Assembly (NCBI RefSeq): GCF_014701235.1
Contig: NZ_AP022873.1
Location: 2,108,001-2,172,000 of the forward strand
Direction: 5' to 3'
Length of the DNA: 64,000 bases
Origin: Dissulfurispira thermophila
GTDB taxonomy: Bacteria; Nitrospirota; Thermodesulfovibrionia; Thermodesulfovibrionales; Dissulfurispiraceae
Both the position numbers and the translations under genes were made by a program. Under the pieces are notes generated by a model. The model saw only the letters and a list, made by a program, of their open reading frames with translations, made no database searches and was not told the DNA's origin. Positions 34,978 to 45,083 of this stretch are shown here, in pieces. Every line of letters begins with the position of its first letter. The first letter of the stretch is position 1.

Positions 34978-36222
34978 TTACCTCCCCTTTCCTGCTGAAA
35001 TTGCCTTCAATGCCGCACTTGTAGAATCCTGAGCTGATCTGGCAACATCCATAGGGTTTTTTGTGCAGCCAGCAGAGTAAATCCCTGTAACAGGCAATGC
35101 AAAACCATTTTCATTATATTTGACACCAGCAATCTTTTTGGATGCACCTGATGGCTCCATTCCTGTTGCTAAAACAACCATATCAAACTTCATCTTCACC
35201 TTATTCCCTGTAAGCATGTCTTCTGCTGTAACAACAACATCATCAGACCCTTCATCCTGTATAATATCTGCAACCTTACCTTTTATAAATGTTACATTCG
35301 CATCTTCTTTGACCTTCCAGTAAAACTTCTCATACTTGCCGGGTGTTCTAATGTCTATGTAAAAGATCGTTGCCTTTGATTCAGGATTTTGCTCTCTGAT
35401 ATATGTTGTTTGTTTCAGCGAAGCAAGACAACATATATATGAACAGAATGGAAGATGATTTTCGTCTCTGCTTCCAGCACATTGTACAAATGCAATATTT
35501 TGTACAGGCTTTCCATCAGAAGGTCTTAATATCTTTCCTGATGTTGGACCTGTAGGCGAGGCAAGCCTTTCCATCATCATATTGGTGATGACATTCTTTA
35601 CCTTGCCAAAACCAAGCAAACTTAGTTTATTTGCATCATAAGGATTCCATCCTGTAGCTACAACTATAGAGCCTACAGTAAAGGACATTGTCTCAGGCTT
35701 CATATCTAAGTCTATTGCATTATACTTACATGCCTCCTTGCAAGCCTTCCCGCAGTCAGCCTTACAATAATTAGAATCAATAACATACTTCTGAGGAAAT
35801 GCCTGATTAAAGGGAAGGTATGCTGCCCTTGTCTTATCCATGCCAAAGTTGTATTCATTAGGCCTTTCCGCTGGACAAGCCTGAGCACATGCATCACAGG
35901 CAACACAATTGTCATTTACATATCTTGGATTAACTTTTACTGTTACATTATAATTTCCAGGACCACCACTTATACTGTCAACCTCTGCCATTGTGTAAAA
36001 AGAAATATTTGCATTGGTCTTGATCCTCCTGAAATTAATCTCAAGGCCGCAGATTGGCGGACAGAGTTTGGGAAAATATTTGTTAAGCTGAGCAACTCTA
36101 CCACCCAAATATGGATTTTTTTCTATCACCACAACTTCAGCGCCTGTCTCTGCTGCATCAACAGCAGTTGTTAGCCCGCTAAAGCCGCCGCCTATAACCA
36201 GTACCCGATTAATATCTGGCAT
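34978..36222 (-). CDS. qmoA: QmoA, HdrA-like flavoprotein
   Basis: 414 residues. FAD fold GGGFSGLTTAVDAAE is at residues 11-25. Iron-sulfur cysteines are in NCVACDACAQACP (~104-116) and in the unusual spacing CKADCGKACKEACKYNAI (~153-170). Homologous to the first part of HdrA and of QmoB. It passes electrons to APS reductase. AAGGAGG precedes the ATG. A 138-base gap with a perfect hairpin separates it from aprA. Confidence 0.94.
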   Translation of the reverse strand: MPDINRVLVIGGGFSGLTTAVDAAETGAEVVVIEKNPYLGGRVAQLNKYFPKLCPPICGLEINFRRIKTNANISFYTMAEVDSISGGPGNYNVTVKVNPRYVNDNCVACDACAQACPAERPNEYNFGMDKTRAAYLPFNQAFPQKYVIDSNYCKADCGKACKEACKYNAIDLDMKPETMSFTVGSIVVATGWNPYDANKLSLLGFGKVKNVITNMMMERLASPTGPTSGKILRPSDGKPVQNIAFVQCAGSRDENHLPFCSYICCLASLKQTTYIREQNPESKATIFYIDIRTPGKYEKFYWKVKEDANVTFIKGKVADIIQDEGSDDVVVTAEDMLTGNKVKMKFDMVVLATGMEPSGASKKIAGVKYNENGFALPVTGIYSAGCTKNPMDVARSAQDSTSAALKAISAGKGR

Positions 36223-36244
36223 ATCTTTCCTCCTTAACCATTAA

Positions 36245-36350
36245 TGAGTGAATCAATAAATGGGTATATCAGAAAACATGTTTACCTTCTTATTACCCAT
36301 CAACTCATCCACTCATAAATTTCTGGGAGGGGTAACTACCCCTCCCAGAA
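36245..36350 (-). terminator. Hairpin and inverted repeats between aprA and qmoA
   Basis: TTCTGGGAGGGGTA-AC-TACCCCTCCCAGAA (36321-36350) is a perfect 14-bp stem 10 bases past the aprA stop, but only three T follow on the minus strand. Next come imperfect arms ATGAGTG...AATGGGTA and TACCCATC...CCACTCAT (36245-36316). More likely a partial terminator or a 3'-end stabiliser, setting AprBA above Qmo, than a full stop. Confidence 0.55.
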
Positions 36351-36359
36351 TTGCTCTAA

Positions 36360-38339
36360 TTAGTCTGGAATAATCTGAACATATGGAACCTTTTTTAGCT
36401 CCCAAGTGTTCTTTTCTGCATCGTATCTTGAGTTGACAAAGCACTTCCAGTTTTTATCATCAATTGCAAGGAAATCTCCCCTATAGTAGTAACCAGGATA
36501 CCTTGATTCTTCCCTGAAGAGGATATGTCTTGCATGTGCCTCAACAGAAAGGATCCTGTGGAAGTTCTCCCATGCCCTCATAAGCTCATGGAGATTAGCT
36601 GCTGCACTCCTTGCTGCATCCTCTTTGAGTAATTCGAGCTGTTTTAAGCCTTCTTCGAGCATTGTCTTTGAGGTCATGTACCATGTGGAGATGCCGCCAA
36701 AGTACTCATCAGCAATCTTCTGCAGTCTTGCCTGAAGCATATGGGGTCTGATGTAATGTGGATTTGTATAAGGATCTGTAGAGAATGTCTTATACTTCTC
36801 ATAGATCTCGTACGGAGCATAAAGCTCTGCTGCTATAGCCTCTGGGGTTTCTTTGATAGTTGGCTTATAATCAGCATGATCAAGTATAAAGGCGATTGCT
36901 GCCTTTGCTGCTATTCTACCTTCTGCATGAGAGCCAGAGGAGAATTTATGTCCTGATGCACCAACAATATCACCCATCATAAAGAGACCGGGAACTGTTG
37001 ACATCCTATTGTATCCCCATGAATAGTGTTCCGGGGTTCCTGGTATGTCGCCAGGTCCGCTGCACCAGAATCCTGCACAACCTGCGTGTGAACCAAGCAG
37101 ATAAGGCTCTGTTGGCATGATTTCTGAAGGCTCCTTATCAGGCTCGACATTTTTGCATGCCCATAGACCTGCTTGACCAATACACATGTCAAGGAAGTCT
37201 TCCCATGCCTCTGCTTCGAGATGTTTAATCCTCTTGGCATCCATTGTCTTTGCAAGTTCCTGCATTGCTGTATGTGTATTCATCAGGATTGGACCTTTTC
37301 CTTCTTTCATGTCCAACATCATCATATGGTTCCTGATAGCTGTGCCAAGTTTTTCTGCATATGGGCTATAAAGCTTCTTTGTCTCCTCAAGCCTTGTAGC
37401 ACAATAGTCCTCGCCAAGTGCATTTGTTGCCTTTGCTTTGAAAAAGAGGAACCATGCACCAACAGGTCCATATCCATCCTTGAATCTTGCAGGGACAAAC
37501 CTGTTTTCCATCATTGTCAACTCTGCGCCTGCCTGCATGCCAAGGGCATACCCTGACCCTGCATTCCATACAGGATACCATGCCCTTCCCTGTCCTTCTC
37601 TTGTTGACCTTGGCCTGAATACATTAACTGCACCACCAGCACCAAGCAGTATTGCCTTTGCCTTAAATATATATATCTTGTTTTCTCTGACGCTAAATCC
37701 TGCTGCTGCTGCAACCCTCTTAGGGTCATTTGCGTCATGATAGAGTTTTACTATAAAGACCCTTTCAAAGTGATTTTGTGCAACGCCTGTTGCCTGTCTA
37801 TTAATTTCCAGCGCCTTCTTTGCAGCCTCTGCAACTATGACCTTGTAAGACTCACCATTAATCATTATCTGCCATTTACCTGACCTTACAGGGACGCCAC
37901 CATCTTTAAGCATTGCCTTCCCTGCATCCCTTGCCTGAAATCCATCGAGTGAGAATCCATCATCACCCTTCTTCCATATCGGAAGTCCCCACTCCTCAAA
38001 GAGATGAACAGAATTGTCAACATGCCTACCAAGGTCATAAACAAGGTCTTCCCTGATTATGCCCATAAGGTCGCCTCTGACATATCTCACATAGTCTTCA
38101 ACTTTATTTTCGCCAATATAAGTATTGATTGCTGAAAGCCCCATTGCAACAGCACCACTTCTGTCTGTTGCTGCCTTATCAACCATCGTAACCTTAAGTC
38201 CTTTTGGATTTGCCCAGCGAACTGCTTCAAAGGCTGCGCCACATGCTGACATGCCTCCACCGATAATGAGAAGGTCTGTCTCAATCTCCACCACAGGGGG
38301 CTTTTCGCAGTACGAAAATGTACAGGTTTCTTTTTCCAT
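36360..38339 (-). CDS. aprA: Adenylylsulfate (APS) reductase, alpha subunit
   Basis: The FAD subunit that reduces APS to sulfite and AMP in the cytoplasm. 659 residues, as in known sulfate reducers. FAD motif IIGGGMSACGAAFEA at ~25-39; RSGAVAMGLSAIN near 62-74; KFSSGSHAEGRIAAKAAIAF near 475. Conserved Trp/Arg positions for APS binding are in the expected regions. AAGGAGG precedes the ATG; it is 16 bases downstream of aprB. Confidence 0.97.
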   Translation of the reverse strand: MEKETCTFSYCEKPPVVEIETDLLIIGGGMSACGAAFEAVRWANPKGLKVTMVDKAATDRSGAVAMGLSAINTYIGENKVEDYVRYVRGDLMGIIREDLVYDLGRHVDNSVHLFEEWGLPIWKKGDDGFSLDGFQARDAGKAMLKDGGVPVRSGKWQIMINGESYKVIVAEAAKKALEINRQATGVAQNHFERVFIVKLYHDANDPKRVAAAAGFSVRENKIYIFKAKAILLGAGGAVNVFRPRSTREGQGRAWYPVWNAGSGYALGMQAGAELTMMENRFVPARFKDGYGPVGAWFLFFKAKATNALGEDYCATRLEETKKLYSPYAEKLGTAIRNHMMMLDMKEGKGPILMNTHTAMQELAKTMDAKRIKHLEAEAWEDFLDMCIGQAGLWACKNVEPDKEPSEIMPTEPYLLGSHAGCAGFWCSGPGDIPGTPEHYSWGYNRMSTVPGLFMMGDIVGASGHKFSSGSHAEGRIAAKAAIAFILDHADYKPTIKETPEAIAAELYAPYEIYEKYKTFSTDPYTNPHYIRPHMLQARLQKIADEYFGGISTWYMTSKTMLEEGLKQLELLKEDAARSAAANLHELMRAWENFHRILSVEAHARHILFREESRYPGYYYRGDFLAIDDKNWKCFVNSRYDAEKNTWELKKVPYVQIIPD

Positions 38340-38355
38340 TGTTATCCCTCCTTAA

Positions 38356-38775
38356 TTATTGTTTTCTGGCTTCATAGTTGAAGTAGCCAGGCTGTTTAAT
38401 TTTTGAATAATCTGGCTCAGGCAATCCCTTGTATGGATCGATAGAGCCCTCTGGGGTTGTCCTAATAGGAAATTTGAATCTCTTGAGGGATCCATTCCTA
38501 AACTTAATTGTCCACATAATAGAATCTGTTCCTCTCATTGGGATAACATTACCTCCCAGAGGATTGAAGTCCTGATAACCCCTGACTTCGATTGCCTGCT
38601 GAGGGCATATCTTCACACAGTTGTAGCACTCCCAGCACTGATCTGGCTCCTGATTATATGCCTTCATGATGTCCCTGTTAAGGGTCATGAGGTCATTCGG
38701 ACAGATATACTGACATGCAGTCTTGTCCTGAGCCTTGCATCCGTCACACTTCTCAGTAATTACATAGCTTGGCAT
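38356..38775 (-). CDS. aprB: APS reductase, beta subunit
   Basis: 139 residues carrying two [4Fe-4S] clusters: CDGCKAQDKTACQYICP (residues ~10-26) and CWECYNCVKICPQQA (~47-61). It takes electrons from Qmo and hands them to the FAD in AprA. The C-terminal extension wraps AprA in known structures and is present here. GGAGG precedes the ATG. Confidence 0.96.
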   Translation of the reverse strand: MPSYVITEKCDGCKAQDKTACQYICPNDLMTLNRDIMKAYNQEPDQCWECYNCVKICPQQAIEVRGYQDFNPLGGNVIPMRGTDSIMWTIKFRNGSLKRFKFPIRTTPEGSIDPYKGLPEPDYSKIKQPGYFNYEARKQ

Positions 38776-38799
38776 AACATAACCTCCTTTGGTTTTTAA

Positions 38800-38975
38800 T
38801 TAAGCATCGATTTATGATGCCCTCTGTCTGTTATCAACACACAGTAAACAGCAAAATTTCAAAAGCCAAAATTATAGGCTTCACACCCCCTTTCGTTAAA
38901 AAAGCTATAGGTTATAGGTCATAGGCTATAGGTCTTCTTTTATAATTATTGCCTACAGCACATTGCCTACTACCT
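38800..38975. repeat. Intergenic repeats between sat and aprB
   Basis: GCTATAGGTTATAGGTCATA followed by GGCTATAGGTC (38902-38934), plus TTGCCTACAGCACATTGCCTAC (38948-38969, in part) and CTCTGTCTGTTATC (38822-38835). These are simple direct repeats of the kind that litter this genome; a promoter for aprB could be hidden here, but none is clear. Confidence 0.45.
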
Positions 38976-38984
38976 TTTGTTTAT

Positions 38985-40199
38985 TTATGCGCCCTCTGCA
39001 AACTTATGGAGTTTGACCTCCACCTTTTCTGTCAATCCTTCGTAATACTCTCTTAATATCTTAAGAACCTCTGGCCTGCTGAAGTGGTCTGGAACATCTT
39101 CTCCTTCTGAAAGCATCTTTCTTAATTTTGTTCCACTGAGGATTAACCTGTCTTCTTTTCCGTGTGGACATGTTCTCATTGAAGCCATGCCATCACACTT
39201 ATGGCAATAGAAAGTCCAGTCAATCTTAAGAGGCTTTGTCTCAAGTGCACCAGCAGGTATTTCATCAAATATCTTCTGAGCATCAAATGGACCGTAATAT
39301 TCACCAACACCTGCATGATCTCTTCCTACAATAAGATGGCTACAGCCATAGTTCTGCCTGAAGAGTGCGTGTAAAAGCGCCTCTCTTGGTCCTGCATATC
39401 TCATATCAAGAGGATAGCCACCAACTGTTATAGTATCTTTAACATAATAATGCTCAATAAGAACATCTATTGCCTTCTGTCTTACATCAGCAGGAATGTC
39501 GCCGGGTTTTAACTTTCCTAAAAGCATGTGGATAAATACTCCATCACATGTCTCGATGGCAATTTTTGTGAGATATTCGTGGGAACGGTGCATAGGGTTT
39601 CTTGTCTGGAATGCTGCAACTGTGCTCCAACCTTTTTCTTCAAAAATCTTTCTTGTTTCTGCAGGCCTAAGATAGATTCCAGGATATTCCTTTGGAAATG
39701 CTCCCTCGCTGAGGACCTTTACAGGACCGGCAAGATTTACATCTGCCTGTTTCATTACCATTACAACACCCGGATGCTCCATATCAGTGGTCCTGAATAC
39801 CTGTTTGCATTCATATTCTTTATCTATCTTGTATTTTTCCGTAACCTTCATTGTTGCCATTATCTCGCCTGTTTCTTCTGAGACAAGGGCAATCTCTTCG
39901 TTCTTTTTTATACTATCTGCCTGTCCTTCTGTTGTAGACACTGTTATAGGAATTGGCCAGAAAGTACCGTCTGCCATTTTGTACTCAGCACATACACCTT
40001 TCCAGTCATCATGTCCCATGAATCCTGTAAGAGGAGAAAACCCTCCTATGCCCATCATTATAAGGTCTCCTGCCTCACGGGATGTAATTCTCACCTGTGT
40101 GAGGGTCTTCGCTTTTTTTCTCTCTTCTTCAAGCTCAGTGCCTGTCAATAAGAGAGGAATTAATTTTTTCTGTTTTCCATGCGGATTTACTAAAGCCAT
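38985..40199 (-). CDS. sat: Sulfate adenylyltransferase (ATP sulfurylase)
   Basis: Activates sulfate with ATP to APS and PPi, the first step of dissimilatory sulfate reduction. 404 residues of the dissimilatory homo-oligomeric type. The ATP motif [11 protein letters not shown] is at ~199-209 and GRDHAGVG near 291; a zinc-ribbon-like [16 protein letters not shown] is near 335-350. AGGAGG precedes the ATG. It lies 49 bases downstream of adk and 209 bases upstream of aprB. Confidence 0.97.
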   Translation of the reverse strand: MALVNPHGKQKKLIPLLLTGTELEEERKKAKTLTQVRITSREAGDLIMMGIGGFSPLTGFMGHDDWKGVCAEYKMADGTFWPIPITVSTTEGQADSIKKNEEIALVSEETGEIMATMKVTEKYKIDKEYECKQVFRTTDMEHPGVVMVMKQADVNLAGPVKVLSEGAFPKEYPGIYLRPAETRKIFEEKGWSTVAAFQTRNPMHRSHEYLTKIAIETCDGVFIHMLLGKLKPGDIPADVRQKAIDVLIEHYYVKDTITVGGYPLDMRYAGPREALLHALFRQNYGCSHLIVGRDHAGVGEYYGPFDAQKIFDEIPAGALETKPLKIDWTFYCHKCDGMASMRTCPHGKEDRLILSGTKLRKMLSEGEDVPDHFSRPEVLKILREYYEGLTEKVEVKLHKFAEGA

Positions 40200-40248
40200 C
40201 TTAATCCTCCTGTTTTGTTTTTTATCTCAAGTTATAGACTTGGTAATC

Positions 40249-40899
40249 CTATTTAAGTCCGAGCACATCACAAACCTTTTTAAATATATCTTCTATACTG
40301 CCTGTGCCTGCCACTGACTTCAAAATACCCTTGCCCTTATAATAATCAATAAGGGGCGCTGTCTGTGCATTGTAAACCTCAAGCCTCTTTTTTATTGTCT
40401 CTTCTTTATCATCATCCCTCTGAAAAAGCTCGCCTCCACATTTGTCACATACACCCTCTTTTTTAGGTGGATTGAAATAAATATTATACATCTGACCACA
40501 TGCCTTACATGTCCTTCTGCCTGTGAGCCTTTTCATAAGGTCATCAAATGGAACATCAACACTAAGTGCTGCAGTCAATGGCATACCGAGGGAGTTAAGC
40601 ATATTATCCAACGCCTCTGCTTGTTTTGTATTCCTTGGAAAACCATCAAGGATAAATCCCTTTTTGCAGTCGTCCTGTTTAAGCCTTTCCTCAACCATCC
40701 CTAAAACAACACTATCAGGGACAAGTTCGCCTTTGTCCATATAGGACTTTGCCTCTTTCCCAAGCGATGTTCCAGCAGCTACTGCTGCCCTTAAAAGATC
40801 ACCAGTGGAAATTTGTGGGATACCATATTTTTCAACAAGTATTTTTGCCTGTGTACCTTTTCCGGCACCAGGGGCACCAAGAAGAACCAATCTCATAGA
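40249..40899 (-). CDS. adk: Adenylate kinase
   Basis: AMP + ATP to 2 ADP. 216 residues from the ATG at 40899 (GGAGG nine bases before it; the frame upstream to 40947 is not needed). P-loop GAPGAGKGTQ at 7-16; LID domain with four Cys (CKACGQMY, CDKCG) that bind zinc. Here it stands directly before sat: APS reductase releases AMP, and this enzyme returns it to the ADP pool. This makes its place in the sulfate cluster functionally sensible. Confidence 0.96.
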   Translation of the reverse strand, partial: SMRLVLLGAPGAGKGTQAKILVEKYGIPQISTGDLLRAAVAAGTSLGKEAKSYMDKGELVPDSVVLGMVEERLKQDDCKKGFILDGFPRNTKQAEALDNMLNSLGMPLTAALSVDVPFDDLMKRLTGRRTCKACGQMYNIYFNPPKKEGVCDKCGGELFQRDDDKEETIKKRLEVYNAQTAPLIDYYKGKGILKSVAGTGSIEDIFKKVCDVLGLK

Positions 40900-40987
40900 A
40901 GAACCTCCGAATTGAAGAAATTTTGAAAAACGATATAACTTAATCAAAGAGACAATTTAATTCAAGTTTAAAATTATAATCATTACA

Positions 40988-41599
40988 TTAAATTTCCTTA
41001 TATTCAGAATAATGAATCTTCATAATATATTCCTTAAGCATCGAGATCGCTTTTCCTCTGTGGCTCAAAGCATCTTTTTCTTCAGGAGGCATCTCAGCAA
41101 AGGTCTCATTATAACCTACAGGATAGAATACTGGGTCATATCCAAAACCTATCCTTCCCTTTGGTTCTCTGCTAATTCTCCCCTCTGCAAAGCCGAAAAA
41201 TGTCTCTGTCCTACCATCAGGATAAGCAACAGCAATACAGCACACAAACCTGGCACCCCTATTCTCATCAGGAACATCCTTCATCTCTTCAAGAAGCTTT
41301 CTGATATTAGCAATGTCATCAGCACCCTCACCTGCATACCTTGCAGACCTGACCCCAGGGTCCCCATTCAGTGCATATACCTCAAGACCCGAATCATCAG
41401 CAACGGCAATCTTATTCGTACACATTGCTACTAATAGTGCCTTCTTAACAGCATTGCCTTCAAAGGTATCTGCATCTTCTTCCACTTCAGGACAGGTTGG
41501 GAAATCATCCATGGTTAATATGTTTATATTCATCCCCTCGAGTATCCTTCTTATTTCCTCGACCTTTTTTTTATTTCTTGTTGCAAGAACTATATCCAT
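40988..41599 (-). CDS. rdgB: XTP/dITP diphosphatase (RdgB/HAM1)
   Basis: Removes PPi from non-canonical purine triphosphates (XTP, ITP, dITP). About 203 residues from the ATG at 41599 (GAGGATAATA before it). Family motifs are VLATRNKKKVEE at the N-terminus, DDSGLEVYALNGDPGVRSAR (~67-86) and GFGYDPVFYP (~148-157). First gene of the minus-strand run that continues into adk and sat. Confidence 0.95.
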   Translation of the reverse strand: MDIVLATRNKKKVEEIRRILEGMNINILTMDDFPTCPEVEEDADTFEGNAVKKALLVAMCTNKIAVADDSGLEVYALNGDPGVRSARYAGEGADDIANIRKLLEEMKDVPDENRGARFVCCIAVAYPDGRTETFFGFAEGRISREPKGRIGFGYDPVFYPVGYNETFAEMPPEEKDALSHRGKAISMLKEYIMKIHYSEYKEI

Positions 41600-41716
41600 T
41601 ATTATCCTCAAAAAAAACAGGTTAAGATAGCACTATCACAGGTCATGCGTCAAGAGTAACGCCTTCGGGAAAAGTGAAGTTGACAACTTTCAAAACATTC
41701 AGGTAAGCTAACAATC

Positions 41717-41793
<77 letters not shown>

Positions 41794-41814
41794 ATAGGCA
41801 TCCCTTAATAAAGT

Positions 41815-41868
41815 CAGGTTGAGGAAAGCCAGGTTGAGGTCAAGGTTTAAGGTTGAGATTTAAAAATA
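41815..41868. repeat. TTAAGG-type repeat
   Basis: GTCAGGTTGAGGAAAGCCAG and AGGTTGAGGTCAAGGTTTAA units between the two tRNA genes. Confidence 0.5.
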
Positions 41869-42031
41869 TGAAGCCTTGAGATCTGTCTGAAATCTAATCA
41901 CCACTCCATTTAGGAATTCACAACATCATGCATTACACAATATTTGCTTACAAACTTGTGGACAATAGGATTGTTTCATGAATATAAATATTCGGTTGAA
42001 GGAGAAATCGGTAAAAAGGGTAGCGTAAAAA

Positions 42032-42107
42032 TGGTGGGCAGTGAGAGAATCGAACTCCCGACACGAGGCTTTTCAGGCCTCTGCTCTACCGACTGAGCTA
42101 ACTGCCC
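42032..42107 (-). tRNA. tRNA-Phe (anticodon GAA)
   Basis: Acceptor GGGCAGT/ACTGCCC, D arm GCTCAGTCGGTAGAGC, anticodon stem GAGGC/GCCTC with loop CTGAAAA (GAA), T arm CGGGAGTTCGATTCTCTC-like, encoded CCA at 42034-42032. Confidence 0.95.
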
Positions 42108-42254
42108 TTAACATCAGTAACGAGTCTATAGTAACAAGTAATGAGATATTAATTCAAGACCATAACCCGTAATCGTAATCATGGATAGCAAACGCTTGAC
42201 TCTTGACGCATATTGAAATTTGACTTAAATCGTTTTTTTGCAGTATTTTAGATA

Positions 42255-44000
42255 ATGACTGTTGGGACATCCTTATTAGGACAGCTTTTATTAAAAGCAA
42301 AACTCATAACAGAAGACCAATTAAACGAAGCGCTTCGCATCCAGAGACTCGAAGGCAAAAGACTTGGCTCTGTACTTCTGAAATTAGGCTATTTAAACGA
42401 AGAAAGCCTCATCACATTTTTAAGCAGGCAGTATAATGCACCTGCAATTAATCTTTCTGACCATAAAATTGATACCTCCTTGCTGAAACTCATCCCTTAT
42501 GAAACAGCAAAAAGATACCAACTCATCCCTATCTCAAAAGATGGGGCAGGGTTAAGAATAGCCATAGCAGATCCTTCTAACAACTTGGCAATAGATGATG
42601 TTAGATTTCTGTCAGGAATGAAGGTGTTAGTGCATGTAGCTGCAGAGTCTGCCATTATGGAAGCCATAGAAAAGTATTACCCGAAAAAAGAGGCAAAGGT
42701 TGTACTGCGCGGACGCAAAGGTGATGGGAAAGATGTTATGGAGATAGAGGACCTCAACAAGGTGATAGGCAGTGCACTTGAAGATATAACTGTCATTGAG
42801 GAAAAAGAAGACAAAGAAGCACCAAAAGAAGTAGATGCACCTATAGTAAAACTTGTCAATGGCATATTAATGAATGCCATAAGATCCCGTGCAAGTGATA
42901 TACACATAGAGCCTTCAGAAGATATTCTCAGGGTCAGATACAGAATAGACGGCGTGCTTCAACCCGTTTTAAAACTCCCTGTAAAGATGAAAAATGCAAT
43001 TACATCGAGGATAAAAATAATGTCGCATCTCGACATATCCGAAAGAAGGCTGCCACAAGATGGAAGGATAAAACTCAAATTCGGAGACGACAGGGAGATA
43101 GATTTCAGGGTCTCTACACTGCCAACATTATTTGGTGAAAAGGTCGTAATGAGGATTCTTGACAAGTCAAATTTACAGCTTGAGTTATCAAAGCTGGGAT
43201 TTGATGAACAACAGCTTATGGACTTTTATGATGCTATAGAGAAACCATACGGTATGATACTTGTGACAGGTCCAACAGGGAGCGGTAAGACAACAACCCT
43301 GTACTCTGCTTTGTCACATTTAAACAAACCGGGTGTAAACATCATGACAGCAGAGGACCCTGTTGAATATAATTTTTTTGGCATAAATCAGGTTCACATA
43401 CGGGAAGACATAGGGCTAACATTTGCTGCTGCATTAAGGGCATTTTTAAGGCAAGACCCCGATATTATACTGGTGGGTGAGATAAGAGATTTTGAGACAG
43501 CAGAAATTGCAATAAAGGCAGCACTTACAGGACATCTCGTTTTAAGCACCCTCCATACAAATGATGCACCAAGCACTATAGCAAGACTTATAAACATGGG
43601 GATAGAGCCAATAATGGTCTCTTCATCTGTCATTTTAATAGTAGCACAGAGACTTGCAAGAAAAATATGCGAAAATTGCAAAGAACAAGAGCATATATCA
43701 GAGACAACTCTTTTAAAGGCAGGTTTTTCTCCTGATATAGTAAAAGATGTTAAATGTTATATGGGAAAAGGTTGTCCTGAATGTAACAACACAGGATATA
43801 AAGGCAGGATAGCCATTCATGAGATCATGCCGATAAAGGATGAATTAAAGGAAATGATACTTCAAGGCGCACCTGCTGCAGATATAAAAAAAGAAGCAGT
43901 CCGTCTTGGTATGTCAACACTCAGGCAGAGTGGATTGAAAAAGGTAATAAATGGTATAACAACTATAGAAGAGGTTCTGAGAGTAACATTTGAGGACTGA
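42255..44000 (+). CDS. pilB: Type IV pilus extension ATPase PilB
   Basis: A hexameric ATPase that powers pilin assembly, at the cytoplasmic face of the inner membrane. 581 residues. N-terminal MshEN domain (LLGQLLLKAKLITEDQLNEA). Core: Walker A GPTGSGKTTT near 338, Asp box and Walker B ILVGEIRDFETAE near 410, and a zinc tetra-cysteine CENCKE...CPECNNTGYKGR near 473-518. A T2SS GspE is the alternative; the pilT gene 3 bases downstream favours PilB. Confidence 0.93.
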   Translation: MTVGTSLLGQLLLKAKLITEDQLNEALRIQRLEGKRLGSVLLKLGYLNEESLITFLSRQYNAPAINLSDHKIDTSLLKLIPYETAKRYQLIPISKDGAGLRIAIADPSNNLAIDDVRFLSGMKVLVHVAAESAIMEAIEKYYPKKEAKVVLRGRKGDGKDVMEIEDLNKVIGSALEDITVIEEKEDKEAPKEVDAPIVKLVNGILMNAIRSRASDIHIEPSEDILRVRYRIDGVLQPVLKLPVKMKNAITSRIKIMSHLDISERRLPQDGRIKLKFGDDREIDFRVSTLPTLFGEKVVMRILDKSNLQLELSKLGFDEQQLMDFYDAIEKPYGMILVTGPTGSGKTTTLYSALSHLNKPGVNIMTAEDPVEYNFFGINQVHIREDIGLTFAAALRAFLRQDPDIILVGEIRDFETAEIAIKAALTGHLVLSTLHTNDAPSTIARLINMGIEPIMVSSSVILIVAQRLARKICENCKEQEHISETTLLKAGFSPDIVKDVKCYMGKGCPECNNTGYKGRIAIHEIMPIKDELKEMILQGAPAADIKKEAVRLGMSTLRQSGLKKVINGITTIEEVLRVTFED

Positions 44001-44003
44001 AAG

Positions 44004-45083
44004 ATGGCGTCACTATTTGATTTATTAAAATTAATGATTCAAAAAGGCGCATCGGACCTTCATATAACAACAGGTAGTCCGCCAAGACTGCGCATGGCTG
44101 GAAGGCTTATTAATGTTGAAGGCCATCTGCCTTTAACACCAGAAGATACAAAAGAACTCTGCTATAGCATCATGACAGATTCTCAAAAACATAAATTCGA
44201 AGAAAATAATGAACTTGATCTTTCATTCGGTGTAAAAGGTCTAAGCAGATTCAGGGCAAATATATTTATTCAGAGGGGGGCAGTTGCAGGTGCATTCAGG
44301 GCAATACCCTTTTCGATTAAAACATTTCAGGAACTTGGACTGCCTGATGTAGTAGAGGAACTCTGCAAAAGGCCAAACGGACTTATACTCGTCACTGGAC
44401 CTACAGGAAGTGGAAAATCTACTACATTAGCAACAATGATAGATAGGATAAACTCTGAGAAGGAATTGCACATTGTAACAATTGAAGACCCTATAGAGTT
44501 TTTGCACACTCATAAAAAATGTCTCGTAAATCAGAGAGAAGTAAACTCTGACACATTATCTTTTAAAAATGCCCTTAAATATCTTCTCAGGCAGGACCCT
44601 GATGTCGTGTTGATAGGTGAAATGCGAGACCTCGAGACCATAGAGTCTGCTATAACAACTGCAGAAACAGGACACTTAACATTTGCAACCCTACATACTA
44701 ACTCTGCCATTCAAACAATCAATAGAATAATAGATGTATTTCCTCCACACCAGCAAGAACAGATAAGGACACAATTATCTTTTGTGCTTGAAGGCATAAT
44801 CTCACAAAAATTGCTGACAAGACAGGATGGGCAAGGAAGAGTGCTTGCCCTTGAAATCCTTGTGCCGACCCCAGCAATAAGAAATCTTATAAGAGAAGAT
44901 AAACTCCATCAGATATACTCCATGATGCAGACAGGACAGACTCGTTCGGGAATGCAGACAATGAATCAATCGCTCTATGAACTCTATATTAAAGGATTAA
45001 TAACTCAGGAAGATGCTGTAAACCACTCTCCAGTGCCAGAAGAGATGATGCAGATGCTCCAGAAGGGAGCAAGACTCAGATAA
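44004..45083 (+). CDS. pilT: Type IV pilus retraction ATPase PilT
   Basis: A retraction motor. 359 residues. Walker A GPTGSGKSTTLA near 133; Walker B VVLIGEMRDLETIESA near 204; the PilT-specific AIRNLIREDKLHQIYSMMQT (~291-310) is present. It follows pilB after 3 bases. Twitching and DNA uptake with ComEC are the likely uses. The 3' end overlaps fdhD on the other strand by 8 bases. Confidence 0.94.
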   Translation: MASLFDLLKLMIQKGASDLHITTGSPPRLRMAGRLINVEGHLPLTPEDTKELCYSIMTDSQKHKFEENNELDLSFGVKGLSRFRANIFIQRGAVAGAFRAIPFSIKTFQELGLPDVVEELCKRPNGLILVTGPTGSGKSTTLATMIDRINSEKELHIVTIEDPIEFLHTHKKCLVNQREVNSDTLSFKNALKYLLRQDPDVVLIGEMRDLETIESAITTAETGHLTFATLHTNSAIQTINRIIDVFPPHQQEQIRTQLSFVLEGIISQKLLTRQDGQGRVLALEILVPTPAIRNLIREDKLHQIYSMMQTGQTRSGMQTMNQSLYELYIKGLITQEDAVNHSPVPEEMMQMLQKGARLR

